A DNA stretch of 64,000 nucleotides from Branchiostoma floridae (GCF_000003815.2 NC_049980.1:12406591-12470590), one strand, 5' to 3'; shown: positions 28,276 to 39,880, numbered from the stretch's first letter. The notes: generated by a model from the letters alone, not told the origin. Translations and numbers: made by a program.

Positions 28276-29689
28276 TCCTATTCATTACTGGATGTAAGCC
28301 GAAATATTATTCCCAATGAAATTCTTTAATCAACCTTACCACCAATTACCTGACGGAATATACCGGACACCTGAAGACGCTACTGTCTCTGCTGCCTGTC
28401 GAGAAGATGAATCAAAGCGGACAATTAAGGAATCGATTTTGTCTTAAGGTTGTAATTTGGAGGACAGGTGCATTGACGGAAAAATATGACGGAGATCTTG
28501 CGTATCGACCAATCTGTCAAGCATGAGACAATTGTTATGGACGAAAAGACTGATTGTTATCGTGTAGAATATGATGTGCTGAATCCCTAAAGCTGGGACA
28601 TCACGGGTAGGGATAGACAATATAGCGTTACATCAGTAATGGTTTCTTATTACCGACATGACAAATGGAAGTATCGTTTTGGACGCGCGTGTGTGGGCAC
28701 AACGTGCGGACGTGTGAGTGTGCGTGTTTGTGTGTGCTATTTGTATGTGTTACTGGAACCATAAATTAAACCTCTAAATGGATTGTGAGGATATTTAGCT
28801 CGTGGGTAGACGTTGGGAAGACGAAGGTCAGGGTCGACTTTGTGCCCTTAACGGCTGCCCTTGGTACTGCAGCAGAACTAAGCATGGTTTACCCTGGACA
28901 TGTTATGGTCTTGTTCACGTAAGACTTTTCTGGAATGATTTCGGCTATGAAAACAGGACGACCAGCCGAATGTACTGGGGAGTCTGAAGGAACGTTTTCA
29001 ATGCAAGAATTCCAGATTGAATACTAGCGGTTCTACAGGCATGACTGAATAAGGGTGGGGTAATGTTATCTCTGACGAGGAGGCTGGGGGGGGGGGGACT
29101 CAGACTCGTCTGTATCTATGGCTGCAATCAACTAAAGCTTGCACATCCTTTTATCAAGTCATGATTTGTATGACACAATCTAATACCGTACATTTGTGTG
29201 TCCTACTGTTACATTGGACACCGTGAAAATTGGGGCAAAGGCACGTATCATCACTGTGTATCTTGACATGACAATTCAACCTGATCAAACCAAGTAAATG
29301 TCTTATGACATGTGTCTCTTTTTAATCAGGGGATCAATAAAAAAGGCGGTACAGATGATGACAATAATGATGGGGGAGGAGAAATGGAGGCTAAAGTGAT
29401 ACCGATGATGGTAATTTTTTTCAATCCAACAAGGACCCTGTAGTCTACTTTAATGTTACCCCATTGAATGAGTCACACAAATTTGTTAGTGGTATCTTTA
29501 TTATTTACGTTCACTCCTGTTAAATAAAAAAAAACTGAAGGCAGTTTTGTTAAAGTTTTCTACAGCAGTCTCAGTGTGGTAACTTCTGTGGACTCCTCGT
29601 GTCCACAAGTTATGATCTCAGCACCCCATTCAGACAAGAATCCACGACTCTGTACCCCGGCGTACTCAGCGAGCGTGCTGACGTGTACC

Positions 29690-30115
29690 TCCCGAGTCGC
29701 CAACACGACGGGTAGACACCGTGGACACGGCCAAATGACCCGAACAATCACTTAAGCTCAGCCGGGGACATTTCGGAAGACATTTCCCGTAATTCCTTAA
29801 CGAGAGACGAGGCGTGGAAAGCGCAGGAAAAAGCTGATAAAATTTGGCGCGAAATTGCACTTCGGACGCCTGGTCCTGATAACTCGATACATCACGCCTA
29901 ATATCTGCACGGCTGGGGGTTATATAGCTGTGAACCCCGCCGGCCAATTGACTAGGCGCAAATTCTCTTGTCGCTGGGGACGTCCCACCTCCATTACCTA
30001 CTCCCAGATGCATTGTTTGTAACCAAGTAGTGACAACTTGATGTTTTTCCAGAAGGGAAACTGCGCTCAGCGACGCTATCGATGTCAGGAGAAATGCGAG
30101 CGAACGACGTTCCAT
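29690..30115 (-). CDS. Hypothetical short secreted protein or first exon (uncertain)
   Basis: An open frame starting at the Met at 30115 has a good start context (A at -3, G at +4). Its N-terminus, MERRSLAFLLTSIASLSAVS, resembles a signal peptide: two Arg followed by about 15 hydrophobic residues and a small-residue end. The frame stays open for about 145 codons to a stop near 29666, but beyond roughly residue 60 the composition is Ser/Arg rich and featureless. A possible splice donor (GTAGGTAATG) lies about 40 codons in, so it could be a first exon on the minus strand. No homologue is recognised and no partner exon was found downstream. Confidence 0.2.
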
Positions 30116-30824
30116 TTGGATGATCATTCACTGCGATAACGCTAAGTTCTGCGGGGAAACTCAAGCGACAAGAAGAAGAAACTGGTGCTCAACACGCCTC
30201 TAACTAGGACATGGGGGGGGGGGCTTATCTGATGGGAAGAGGTGTATCTGACGTTTTTATTGGAGGGCGGAAAAAATGGAGCAGGAATGGAGCTAGTGGC
30301 TCAGTTAAAAATTGTCACAAATGTCCCCGAAACTTAACGTTACATACCAGAAAGGAATATAACAACATGAATAAAATGAAGCCGACACGGCTTTTTGTGG
30401 TGTCGTCATTGATACATACTAGGAAAACTCCGTGTTTGAGGATACAAACATGTATGTTACCGAAGCAGACTGTAGTTTAAAAATGGCTTATAAGAAAAAC
30501 AGAGGTTATCTAATGGTGTATTTTTGACATGTACATGTACCTTCAATTAGGTAGCGTAAAAGCGAGTATAAAACAAATATTTTCTCAGATATAAAAATAA
30601 TTGCACGGGTAGGGGCCGGGATAGTCTGTTACTATAAGTAAAACACATGGTCTAAGCTTATGTGGTCTACGCTTTTACACCGACGGTTAAGGAGTTGTGC
30701 TTTTAATTGCATTAGGAACTGCACATTGCTGTTAACCACTATGAGGACTAGGACGTCGACCGTGGAAAAGTGGTGGACCAGTAGTCTTTCCACAATATAC
30801 GCAACCCCGCTCAAGGGGTCTACC

Positions 30825-30893
30825 GAAAGTGCTAAAAGGGACGAAAAGGAACGAAAAAGGAACGAAAGGGACGAAAAAGAACGAAAAGGACCG
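30825..30893 (+). repeat. Copy of the 10-bp-minisatellite element, cut by a gap
   Basis: Begins TCTACCGAAAGTGCTAAAAG and continues with GGAACGAAAA-type decamers until the run of Ns at 30894. It is the plus-orientation counterpart of the copy at 32424-32560; both are preceded, in the element's own orientation, by GCTCAAGGGG- or GAGCGCGGTG-like sequence. Confidence 0.7.
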
Positions 30894-30993
30894 NNNNNNN
30901 NNNNNNNNNNNNNNNNNNNNNNNNNNNNNNNNNNNNNNNNNNNNNNNNNNNNNNNNNNNNNNNNNNNNNNNNNNNNNNNNNNNNNNNNNNNNN
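30894..30993. other. Assembly gap (100 N)
   Basis: Exactly 100 Ns, directly after a run of GGAACGAAAA decamers. The minisatellite probably caused the assembly break. Confidence 0.99.
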
Positions 30994-31106
30994 AAGTTGG
31001 CAATGGGGGGAAGTCCGGAAAGGTCCACAACGGAGGTTCCGGACTTGGAAAGGCTTGAAAGGACCGCAAGGGCCTTAGGGGAGCAAAGTTCCTTTTGTTT
31101 CTTTTC

Positions 31107-31253
31107 GCACTTTCGATTTTATTTGAATTTGCGTCATACTTCGTTCCTTTTCGCACTTTCGGTACTTTCCTTTTCGTTCCTTTTCGCAATTTCGCTACCG
31201 AAAGTGCGAAAAGGAACGAAGTATGAAGCAAATTCAAATAAAATCGATGGTAA
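31107..31253. repeat. Head-to-head pair of the minisatellite element
   Basis: Two copies in opposite orientation. The plus copy (about 31193-31253) reads TACCGAAAGTGCGAAAAGG, AACGAAGTATGAAGCAAATT, then CAAATAAAATCGATGG. The minus copy (about 31107-31170) is its reverse complement with a few changes. Here the decamer is present only about once per copy. The arrangement could form a hairpin of about 57 bp per arm. Confidence 0.75.
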
Positions 31254-32112
31254 TATTAGGAAAAGGTAAACTGTGATCGGCAAATGCATTTTGCGGCTTG
31301 TTCCACGAAATTCCTATAGCAATGGTTCAATGGAGGAATGAATATTGATGAGACCTATCTATGCATATCTATGTTCATGTACGTGTTAATGTCGTTATAA
31401 CATTCCTTAGAATATCCATATTACATTTATATTATAAAATTTCACAAGAAGAAATGGATTATGTCGAGAACGATTGCGCATATTTTATCATAAAAAGCCA
31501 TGCTATGTGGATATAGTTGTTTAAAAAATGCAATGATAGCAAAGTTACAAGTATATGTATTGCACAATTTGTAAGAACTTGACCTTAGAGAAATATAGGT
31601 CGCATGTTCGAACCCAGGGAAGTCGACGATCGGAAGTTCGAGCCCAGCATGTTGGGAATTATTTTTCCTTCCTTTTTTTTTCACACTTTCATTAATATTA
31701 ATACAACGCCTTAAATTTGTTTTGCAACCAGGACATCTAAACCCGGCATTGGGATTTTTTATCATCAGCGAGGGCCTGATGTCGGTCGCAAGAGGCAGAA
31801 ATTTATTTGTATTGAATATGACGGAAAATTGTTGACAGAAATTGTATTTACCAATATCCTTTGCACAAATTCCTCACGTTGGCACCTTTCTTCCCGCCAA
31901 AATGATGAATACTCATGGTACAACTTGATGAAATCTCTTTGGTACAATGTATATATGTCTCTCCTTTTACAGCTTTTCTTTCGTTGTGAACGAGCGAGAA
32001 GATATGTCTCCAGTCTCCAGAAAACCATGTTGTTGGCCCTGTTAAAAGGAGCTGTCATGCTCGTGGGGCAGCAGTTTATTAGCATATCTTTCCTGACCGG
32101 ATTTCGCGGGTC

Positions 32113-32149
32113 ATTTGCATGCGGCGCTCCCCTCTAGGGAGAATAAAAG
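32113..32149 (+). promoter_or_regulatory. Octamer (ATTTGCAT) plus TATA-like AATAAAAG
   Basis: ATTTGCAT at 32113-32120 is followed 21 bp later by AATAAAAG at 32142-32149, with GC-rich sequence between. This spacing resembles POU/octamer-driven promoters such as those of histone H2B genes. No histone ORF or other clear gene follows, so the site may be chance or belong to an unrecognised transcript. Confidence 0.25.
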
Positions 32150-32423
32150 CCACCCAAATACAACAACAACGTTACAATCTTGCCTCATCCTGAAAATGTA
32201 TAATAATCGATATTCATCTACCACCCAATGAATTTTAGTCCTTACTTTCTTATCTCAGTTCCGTTTCTTTGTATTTCGCAGATCTTCAAAGAATAATTTA
32301 GCCACACAAAAACAACAGCCTGAAACAGCGCTGTAAAAATTTGATAATGTCAAATTCTCGGTAAAATAAAACACGTTTCATAGGCTTCTAACGCCCGCAG
32401 TACCGATTCCTTATATTCTCATT

Positions 32424-32560
32424 GATTTTATTTAAGTTTGCTTCATACTCCATTCCTTTTCGTTCTTTTTCGTTCCTTTTCGTTCCTTTTCGTTCCTTTT
32501 CGTTCCTTTTCGTTCCTTTTCGTTCCTTTTCGTTCCTTTTCGCACTTTCGGTACACCGCG
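32424..32560 (-). repeat. Minisatellite element with about eight 10-bp units
   Basis: On the plus strand, ATTTTATTTAAGTTTGCTTC is followed by eight consecutive 10-bp units of CGTTCCTTTT (32461-32540, first unit CGTTCTTTTT), then CGCACTTTCGGTACACCGCG. It is the same element as at 30.8 and 31.1-31.25 kb, but with the decamer expanded. Because 30 is a multiple of three, the array reads as an open ten-residue repeat (FRSFSFLFVP); I do not regard this as coding. Confidence 0.85.
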
Positions 32561-33257
32561 CTCAAGTGCTGCTTGCAACGCCGCTTTGCAGTTTGTACGT
32601 ACACTGCAAGGCTAGATCTTGCTCCCGCCTCCGAAGTGCTGTCTGTATGGGTACGCCCCCTGTGTAATCAACACAAATAAAAAAGCGGCCTCCTGTTCGT
32701 TATTCAGTGTTTGTAATAGCGTTGCCTCGATCTTAACTAGGTCATCCGTCGACCTTTGCTTCCTACTAAGAAAAACATCAGGTAAGGTGACTCTTTGGAA
32801 AACTTGTCTTTTGCAACCGATTTAAACTTTGATCGGCTTAATCATAGAACATTAACGTTTACTAGTCTAAACACGCATCATTGTTAGTGTTCAATCGTTT
32901 TGGTTTTTCTGAAATATTCAATTAATGCTGATCTCCATGAGACCTTTGTGAATATGTCTAAATTCAGTTTGTGTTTACCGGCAAACCGTTGTAGCTTACA
33001 AAACAGGTCACAATCTTGTAGGTACATGTATATAGAGCAAATTGTTCATTAACTTCATCATGAAATAACAAAAATTAAACTATATGATGATGGAATGAAA
33101 ATCAAAAGCCCATAAAATCAAATGATAAGTTATAAATCCTATATTCGATACATGTATATCAAAAACGTTTAACTTCATTACATATGACGTAAGTATTTAC
33201 TTGGTACCGCGGACTTTAAATGATTGTTTACTGTATCAATGTAGATACAACATCGCA

Positions 33258-36200
33258 ATGACGGAAGGTGGGGAAAAGATCACGTTTTGGAACAGGCTTT
33301 GCTATTCGCTCAGCACTATTCCAAACTACATGTCCCAGATCACAATAGGCTTGTATCTACCTGTGTTTCTTTTGGAGGTCGTACAGGTACTATATGATTG
33401 TTTACTTTTGCCTTGTTTTTCAATTTTGTGATCACTGTTTGTAGGAGGAGTACATCTGTGATTGTAAGAGTAATCAGTGTAAGAGTAGTCAGTGTTATGA
33501 CAACTATAGAACCATACACCACACAACAATCATGTAAGTAATGAAACGTTTGGCAAGTTTCTACTTTTGATCTTTTTGTTTCCAAACGAGACTTCCCGAG
33601 ATCTCACAACTACGTGAAATAATACAGTTTGTCCTTTTTCTTAGTAGCCTCTTCGCTTCCTCTATAGGCTATTATATTTTATCATTGATCAACAGCAAGT
33701 TCTACGAACTCTGAACTGTATTTCCTGCCACCCAATAAGACTGACCTTTGTGGTCATCTTTCCACTCACTTCATGCCAGTCTACTGACAATGATTGATTT
33801 TTTCTCTCCTTAAGCTCCCGCCAGAACGCGTTCCCATAGTAACGACCACGTGTAATGTTCTGTGGGCGCTAGCCTTCCCACTGGTCGGCTATCTTGTGAA
33901 CAGGACCAACACAAGATGGGGCAAGCTCAAACCATGGTACGGGAACTTCTTTACATCACACCTGTGTGTCATCTGGAAATTTAGTTACAGAAAAGCATTG
34001 TTAAAACCCGTACTGTTGTACATATTTTCCAAGCTCGTTGCACATTGTAAAGAAAAGACTAAAAAAAGACTTAAAATTAAGTTACCCATTTTATAAAAAG
34101 ATTAATAGTTTAAAGGACATACACTGTTACTCGTAGGTAGACCTCTATTTTTCTGTAGTTGCTATTATGCCTATATATAGCTCCTGTCACACATAGCCGA
34201 ACATGGCCTCAAGACCTTCTCCAGGCCATGGTCTCTAAAAGTCGTCTTCCATATCTGACTATAACGTTTGAAAAATCAAAGTATGGGAAGTCATATTCTG
34301 CTTCAGAGCAGAAGATCGAACTGAAGCTAGAGAAGGATGCAGTTAATGGTACTCCCAACACAGCGCCGACCTAATGGTTGGAGAGGTGTAGCGAAAATCG
34401 ATCGGACGACGAGTCTGTGAGCTCTAAATTACGAGGAGGCATAACCCTGATGCCGACGAAGAAATGGCAGAGTTCCCCCCTTCTCGTCAGGGTCATGCCT
34501 CCTCGATACCGTTTTCCTATTAACAATGTCCGCCACTCCGACCGTACGTTGATGTTTGCTGACCATATTTAGGATGTTTGTTGCGGTGGTTCCAACGGCT
34601 GTTGCCTACTTCTTCACGTGGTTTTCCATCGGGACGTCCGGAGAGACCAGCAAGCTAGTCTGGTACACTTTCTTCGCCTGTGCTTTCTACGTACTCAGTG
34701 CGGTAAGTGGACAAAGTGCTCAGAATAGGATTTGTGTGACCTTGAAAAGTATGATTAAAAAACAACAACAACATTTAAAACTTAAAGAGGTTCGATTAAT
34801 GCAAATTTTGATACAATGCGTCTTTGATAACTTTTTATTTTTATTTCTGTGTCTCTAGGTTTATGGTGTTCCACAAAATTCTCTAGTCATGTTCGCCACA
34901 AACGAGCCAAAGGAGAGGGACATTCTTAACGCTTTCGGTGGGTGGAATATGCGGCATGGAATTGATGACTGATAGAATATCTATTAAAATATGTCTAATT
35001 ATTTTTTATAGATTTGATAAGGATCTAACAAACATGTACAGCTTGAAATCCTACGTTAGATATTAAAGATTTTAAAGAGCGAGATGAAAGTAAAGCATTG
35101 AATGTTAAACCTCAGTAACACAAGTTGGAACTTCCAACAACTTTGCCCCCAACCAACGTTTGCGCTGGTTAGGAGTAGTCTGGAGTCCTTCCTCTTCTAC
35201 AGCTAGCTCCAATTCGCTCGTAGTGATATCAAACTTCATTTTTCAAAATGTGTAGTCGGCTGGCACATATGAATTTAAAGATTAGTAGGCAACCTCACCG
35301 ACTAAATTCCAACCATAGATGACCTTGCTCATGGTCTGGAGAAAGTCAGGAGACCACCGGTACCGTCGGCTGTGTGGCATGACAATCCTTAGTAGAACGT
35401 ACATTTCACAACTCTTTGTATATTTAGCAGCATTTGATAAACACAGAATTTTACACAAAGTTATATCTATACCCCACACGTACAGCTGTAGGCGGCACCA
35501 TTCTGGCGATGTTTGGTGGCTCCCTGATCCCCGGGTCCACCCTGGCTGCGTACGGCGCGCCTGTCGGGTACGACCCGTGTACTAATGGCACTAACGGAAC
35601 CCATCCTGGAGCATCGCTAGCTGTACAGGTAGAAGATAGTTACATGAGTAGGACTCTCTCTCCTTCTTTCTGGTCGAAGCATGACCCTTTTTGTTGGTTG
35701 GTACGGCATTGTAGTGCACGTCACTACTGTCCACGTATTTAGCCAAGCACACCGGGCCGGGGCACCCCTGGTCATCTCGATAAGGGTGTGTGGGTTTAGT
35801 AACATATACCTTTCCCCGGGACAAATGTTGATACATTGTATTTCATTTCTTGCTGAGTGGGGAGGCAAACGGTTGTACGTATTCATACGAAGACAAATCT
35901 TTCTTTTTTCTTTTCTTTTGGCAAAAGTCCCAACTAACCCGACAATGCACATACACTTACAGAAACAGGCTTTCATGGTGTCGGCGTCAGCTATCGCCGG
36001 CATATACGTCTTGTGTGGCCTTGTGGGAGTCTTTGGTGTTCCGGAGAGAAAGAGTGAGTTTACTGTCCGATGTTGAACATTTTGAACTGCCAAATGTTAT
36101 TAGAGCGGAGCTATACGGCATTGCCTAAGTGAAAAACAGATAATTTGAAAATGAAACCAAAACGAATCACTAGCAACTCGTCTAATGCGAGATTTAATAG

Positions 36201-39200
36201 TTATACCACTACATAAAAACATTTTGTTTTATCATGCTGCATGCTCAGTATATGTTGGAATTGTGTTATGGTGAGCAACTCTTACAACTCATTGTCTAGT
36301 AGTTAGAAACTCTTGGAATAACGTACATATATAATTTCCATTTGATGATACATTTGTTGTATTGGGCCTACTAGTATATGGAAGAGGTGTAAATTAGATA
36401 ACAAGCTTTGAGAATACATACACAAATATATACCTCTCCGATTTTCAGATGTGAAACCTGACAACAGGATAAAAAGCGGCCTCCACAACAAGTCGGTGAT
36501 AAAACATCTCTTCACCTTCCGACCGTTCATCTGCCTGCTGTTCATATCGGGGTTCTTGGGCATGGCTGGAACGGTAAAGCCCCTGTTACTAGTATGTTAA
36601 CGTTACTAGTACTCAATCACCACTGTACCTTCCCACGTCTTTACTCCAGACCTTCCCCGGCCACGATCGGCGCTACGGTTGGGGGTAGTCTGGAAACTCT
36701 CCTACTATGTGTTTTTCTTACGTCAAATGGCCAAATTTTGTTGAAAACTCGTAAGTACTTAAAACGTTACGAGTATATACATTAACTGCTCAAATGGCCC
36801 TACTTGTCACATTCCTTGAATAGATGAAATGTTTTAGCCCCAGTTCGCTCCTCTAGCTTTAATGGACAATGTAGGACAACAATGTAAAACAAAAACAAAC
36901 ACAAAAACACATACATGAGCAAACAAAAACAGACGTGTGTAATTTCTGTGAAATTGGTAACGGTGAAGTTGATTTGCAATTGTTTCACTCTGTTTAGTCG
37001 ACATGTCTGTTGAATTTTTTCCAGTTCATCGCTTCCAACATATCTCTAGTGCTCCAGTACACGTTAGGCATGGAAGACCAGACCGCCTTAGTGTTGCCAG
37101 TCACAACCGTGAGCATTATAGTCTTCAATCATGTTTCGTCAACTTTTACTTACTATAAATAAATTAAGAGGCTATTGTCCTGGAATGCAATCCAGGAGCA
37201 GATTCCGACATGTGATTTTATGACTCACATAAAAAATCCTTTGTCAGTGGGTGTATAATTTATATGATGTGAGGAATGTTGTATATATCAATGTTGTGTC
37301 AAATCCCCTTTAGGGCATTGGCGCATTGTCACTATTCCCCTGCTATTTGCTGCTGAAGAAGTTTGGGAGGAAAAAGTTTCTGGTTGGCAGCTTGATTGTG
37401 AGTTTAAAGATCTTTCAGATCTTTTGATTAAACTGTCAGCAAAGACAAGACCTTCAGAGTTTTGGTTTCCTACAGAGTGGTAGAATGATAAATTTTTCAC
37501 GTAGGCCACAGCAAGTAAATTTTATGGATGGCGCACTCAATAATTTTTGCCTGATTTCATTTTTTCGGGGATGGTCAGATAGATCATAATGGAAGCCATG
37601 AGTGTAGTTGCCAAAATAGGCAACTGATACCAGTCTACCACATTAGCGTACCTTTTATACTAGTAACACTTCTTGAATATAGGAATGAATGACTGTTAGT
37701 TGTGATGCAACGTTTTGTCACTTCAATTCTTGTTACAATGTTTATGTATCTTGATTGTCTTACCCATCTTTTTTTTTTGGCCTATCTCATTATTTTTAGT
37801 CTTTAGAGAATGTCATCCATAAGTTTTACTTGCTGTGGCCTTATTACTTGATCTATATGTGTTTTTGATGTATGTTTATTCCAATATCATGCGAAGGAAA
37901 TGTTACAAATAGTTTTTACTGATATGTTGGATTTTTTTATATTACATTTATTGTGGTAGCTATTTTTGGTGATGCTTCAGGGGCTAGCCTAATTGTATGT
38001 TATATGTCAGTTTGCCAAGAATTCTCCGCAAATACAATGGACAACAAGGTTCTCCCTTTCGGACGGCAGGTTTTCCCAGACCAGTTTGGTGGCCGTTTAA
38101 CTGTCATCTCAGACACCGTTGCCATGGCAATACATTTTATTGCCAAACTTGTTTTTGTTGNNNNNNNNNNNNNNNNNNNNNNNNNNNNNNNNNNNNNNNN
38201 NNNNNNNNNNNNNNNNNNNNNNNNNNNNNNNNNNNNNNNNNNNNNNNNNNNNNNNNNNNNNNNNNNNNNNNNNNNNNNNNNNNNNNNNNNNNNNNNNNNN
38301 NNTAGTCCCAACTGTGATTGTAGCATTCACATGGGGGGGAGTATGTAATCAACCTGGGACTCGGACTTCCAGGTAAGGGGTTATTCAAGGCAAATTGGCC
38401 TTTGTGAGCGATGCCAAACATGACGGAGTTTATACCCGAACAACACACCACGGTTCATGATGGGAGCTGATCTACTGATCCATACGGCCTTAAGGCACCT
38501 AAGGGCATCTGCTGTCCCATGGTCCATCACGAACCCCCCCCCCCCCCCCCCTTTGGATCTTAGGCAGTTCCTCTGTGTTTTGGTAAATAGTATCATGAAA
38601 AATGACTAAACTTTATCCCACCAACACAATAATTGGAACTTACCCAAATTGGCAGCTTGCACTTTGTTTGTGTGCCCTTTACCTATCAACAGTGCCTTAA
38701 TGTACATTGATGTGGAATGAATTTAAATGAGCTAAAATGAACTAAAGATGCCTTCCTCCAAAGTGTGATGACTACTGACGTGATAGACGCCTTTAAACTG
38801 AAGACAGGAGAAGCCATGGAGACCATCTTCTACTCTGCCCTGCTGCTGGTCAATGCTGTCATGGCTGCCATTGCCCAGGCTCTTTCCAACCTGCTCCTAG
38901 AGTAAGTGCCAATACTGGAGTGCTATCTTAAATCATGTGTCAGGTTTAGTATGGTTCATAGCCAAGTATTCTTTCAACAAGATGACAAGTGGCCCTAAAA
39001 ATCTAAAGATCCTGAGTACGACAAATCAAATTATCAAATCAAAAGGAAATATCTAATTCAAGTCGCATAGTCAGTGAATTACATGCAATCCTAATAGGTA
39101 CTACATTTTATATCAATACATATATGGTTTTGAAATGTGAAAAAGGAACCATGAGACCATGCTCAGCTATGTGTGACAAGGACTTAAGCTTATCAGGCAA

Positions 39201-39880
39201 TGAAAACTAAAACATTGAACTGATATCTACCATTTTTCCTCAGGGCTGCTAACTACAATGCTACCGACTGTGTGCAGCCCAGCTCAGTGGGTCAGTACCT
39301 GAGGTACCTGGTCACCATCATACCGGGGGGCTGCTACCTCCTGGTACTCATCATCATCATCTGGTTCTACCCAATCACAGAGGAGACAAGGAAAACTACA
39401 AAGACTGCTCTAGACTTTTTGTGAGTAAAATCCTGTGTCTTTAATTTCCTTGATAAATACAGAATAAAACTGTTGCTTATATAATTATATCCTGTAGCTA
39501 ATTTGAAGCACCTTGCCTATACAATCAAACCTACATATGGCCATCTCAACACACTCCAATTTTGAGGTGGTCCTTTAGACAATTCCCCCCCTTTACACAA
39601 GCACTAAGAATCCAGTCCAAAGTGACCACCCGTCCACATAGATCAGATTTTACCTGTCTCCTGAGTGGCCTTCTTGGCAAGTTTTGACTGTATATTTGAT
39701 GATTTTTAATAATGAAAAGTCTTATCAATTGATGTTTATATCTCAAGAAGAACAATTTTACAATGCATTTCCAATTTTTAAAAATGATTGACCACTATTG
39801 CCTCTTACAGGAAGTCCATGGAAGATGACTACACAGAAGTGCCCCTTCTTCATGATGAATCAGTCCAGTATATTACTTAG
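33258..39880 (+). CDS. MFSD2-like: MFSD2-family (GPH-type major facilitator) membrane transporter, 13 exons, one partly in a gap
   Basis: Exons: 33258-33386, 33815-33936, 34573-34702, 34859-34937, 35486-35628, 35963-36053, 36449-36573, 37025-37108, 37314-37397, one partly inside the gap (visible end about 38303-38372), 38748-38901, 39244-39420, 39811-39880. All other junctions join in phase. The predicted size is about 490 residues or more (vertebrate MFSD2A about 530-543). Family signatures are LCYSLSTIPNYM near the start, PLVGYLVNRTNTRWGKLKPW after helix 2, DVIDAFKLKTGEAMETIFYS, and a tail with FYPITEETRK. Two NGT sequons and a Cys lie in the exon-5 loop (DPCTNGTNGT), with a second Cys in NYNATDC, matching the glycosylated, disulphide-linked loops of MFSD2A. 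Vertebrate MFSD2A imports lysophosphatidylcholine with Na+. The residues essential there appear replaced here, so the substrate is uncertain. The exon 4/5 join is a few residues short of the family, so a micro-exon may be missed. Confidence 0.85.
34432..34505. repeat. Imperfect inverted repeat in transporter intron 2
   Basis: CGAGGAGGCATAACCCTGATG at 34432-34452 pairs with the reverse complement of 34485-34505 (19 of 21 positions) around a 32-bp loop. It could be a remnant of a foldback element. No target-site duplication is evident. Confidence 0.5.
38161..38302. other. Assembly gap (142 N) inside the transporter gene
   Basis: The run of 142 Ns removes the start of the transporter exon that encodes the segment before DAFLQSVMTTDVIDAF. 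The length is not a round number, so this may be a sized gap. Confidence 0.99.
38303..38372 (+). CDS. MFSD2-like: Visible 3' part of the transporter exon next to the gap
   Basis: After the gap the frame reads VPTVIVAFTWG, a membrane-helix-like stretch, and then meets a run of seven G (38333-38339). With six G the frame would continue EYVINLGLGLP and end at CCAG/GTAAGG in the phase needed by the next exon (38748). With seven G the frame shifts, reads VCNQPGTR and does not join. A homopolymer error beside the gap is the simplest explanation. Confidence 0.5.
39522..39690. mobile_element. Tc1/mariner-type MITE, TA target site (copy 1)
   Basis: The element starts CAATCAAACC and ends GTTTTGACTG, with a TA dinucleotide on each side (39520-39521 and 39691-39692). 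The interior carries GAGGTGGTCC and GTGACCACCCGTCCACA. It shares ends and interior words with the copy at 53482-53670 and lies in the last intron of the transporter. It has no coding capacity. Confidence 0.65.

Larger units (their letters stand above)
31254..33257. other. Intergenic stretch 5' of the transporter
   Basis: No supported gene. It contains an octamer motif with a TATA-like box (listed separately), a minisatellite copy at 32424-32560, and the region just upstream of the transporter start. A possible acceptor (AATGTAG) lies 14 bp before the transporter ATG, so an upstream non-coding exon cannot be excluded. Confidence 0.4.

Noticed and set aside
30632-31269. Long frames on both strands around the second gap
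   Set aside because: They are open only because Ns are read through and because of the decamer repeat.
31590-31660. GTTCGAACCC and GTTCGAGCCC as tRNA T-arms
   Set aside because: No matching acceptor or anticodon stems could be folded around them; at most a decayed SINE fragment.
35681-36128. Overlapping frames through transporter exon 6
   Set aside because: They extend into flanking introns; only 35963-36053 fits splice sites and phase.
37953-38160. Frame left of the transporter gap as part of the missing exon
   Set aside because: The translation (FGDASGASLIVCYMSVCQEF...) is not like the expected helix and no splice site in the right phase was found; the exon probably starts inside the gap.
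38528-38551. Long C run (also G runs near 29090 and 30211) as a special structure
   Set aside because: Simple homopolymers are common in intergenic DNA and are error-prone in assembly; no flanking context gives them meaning.
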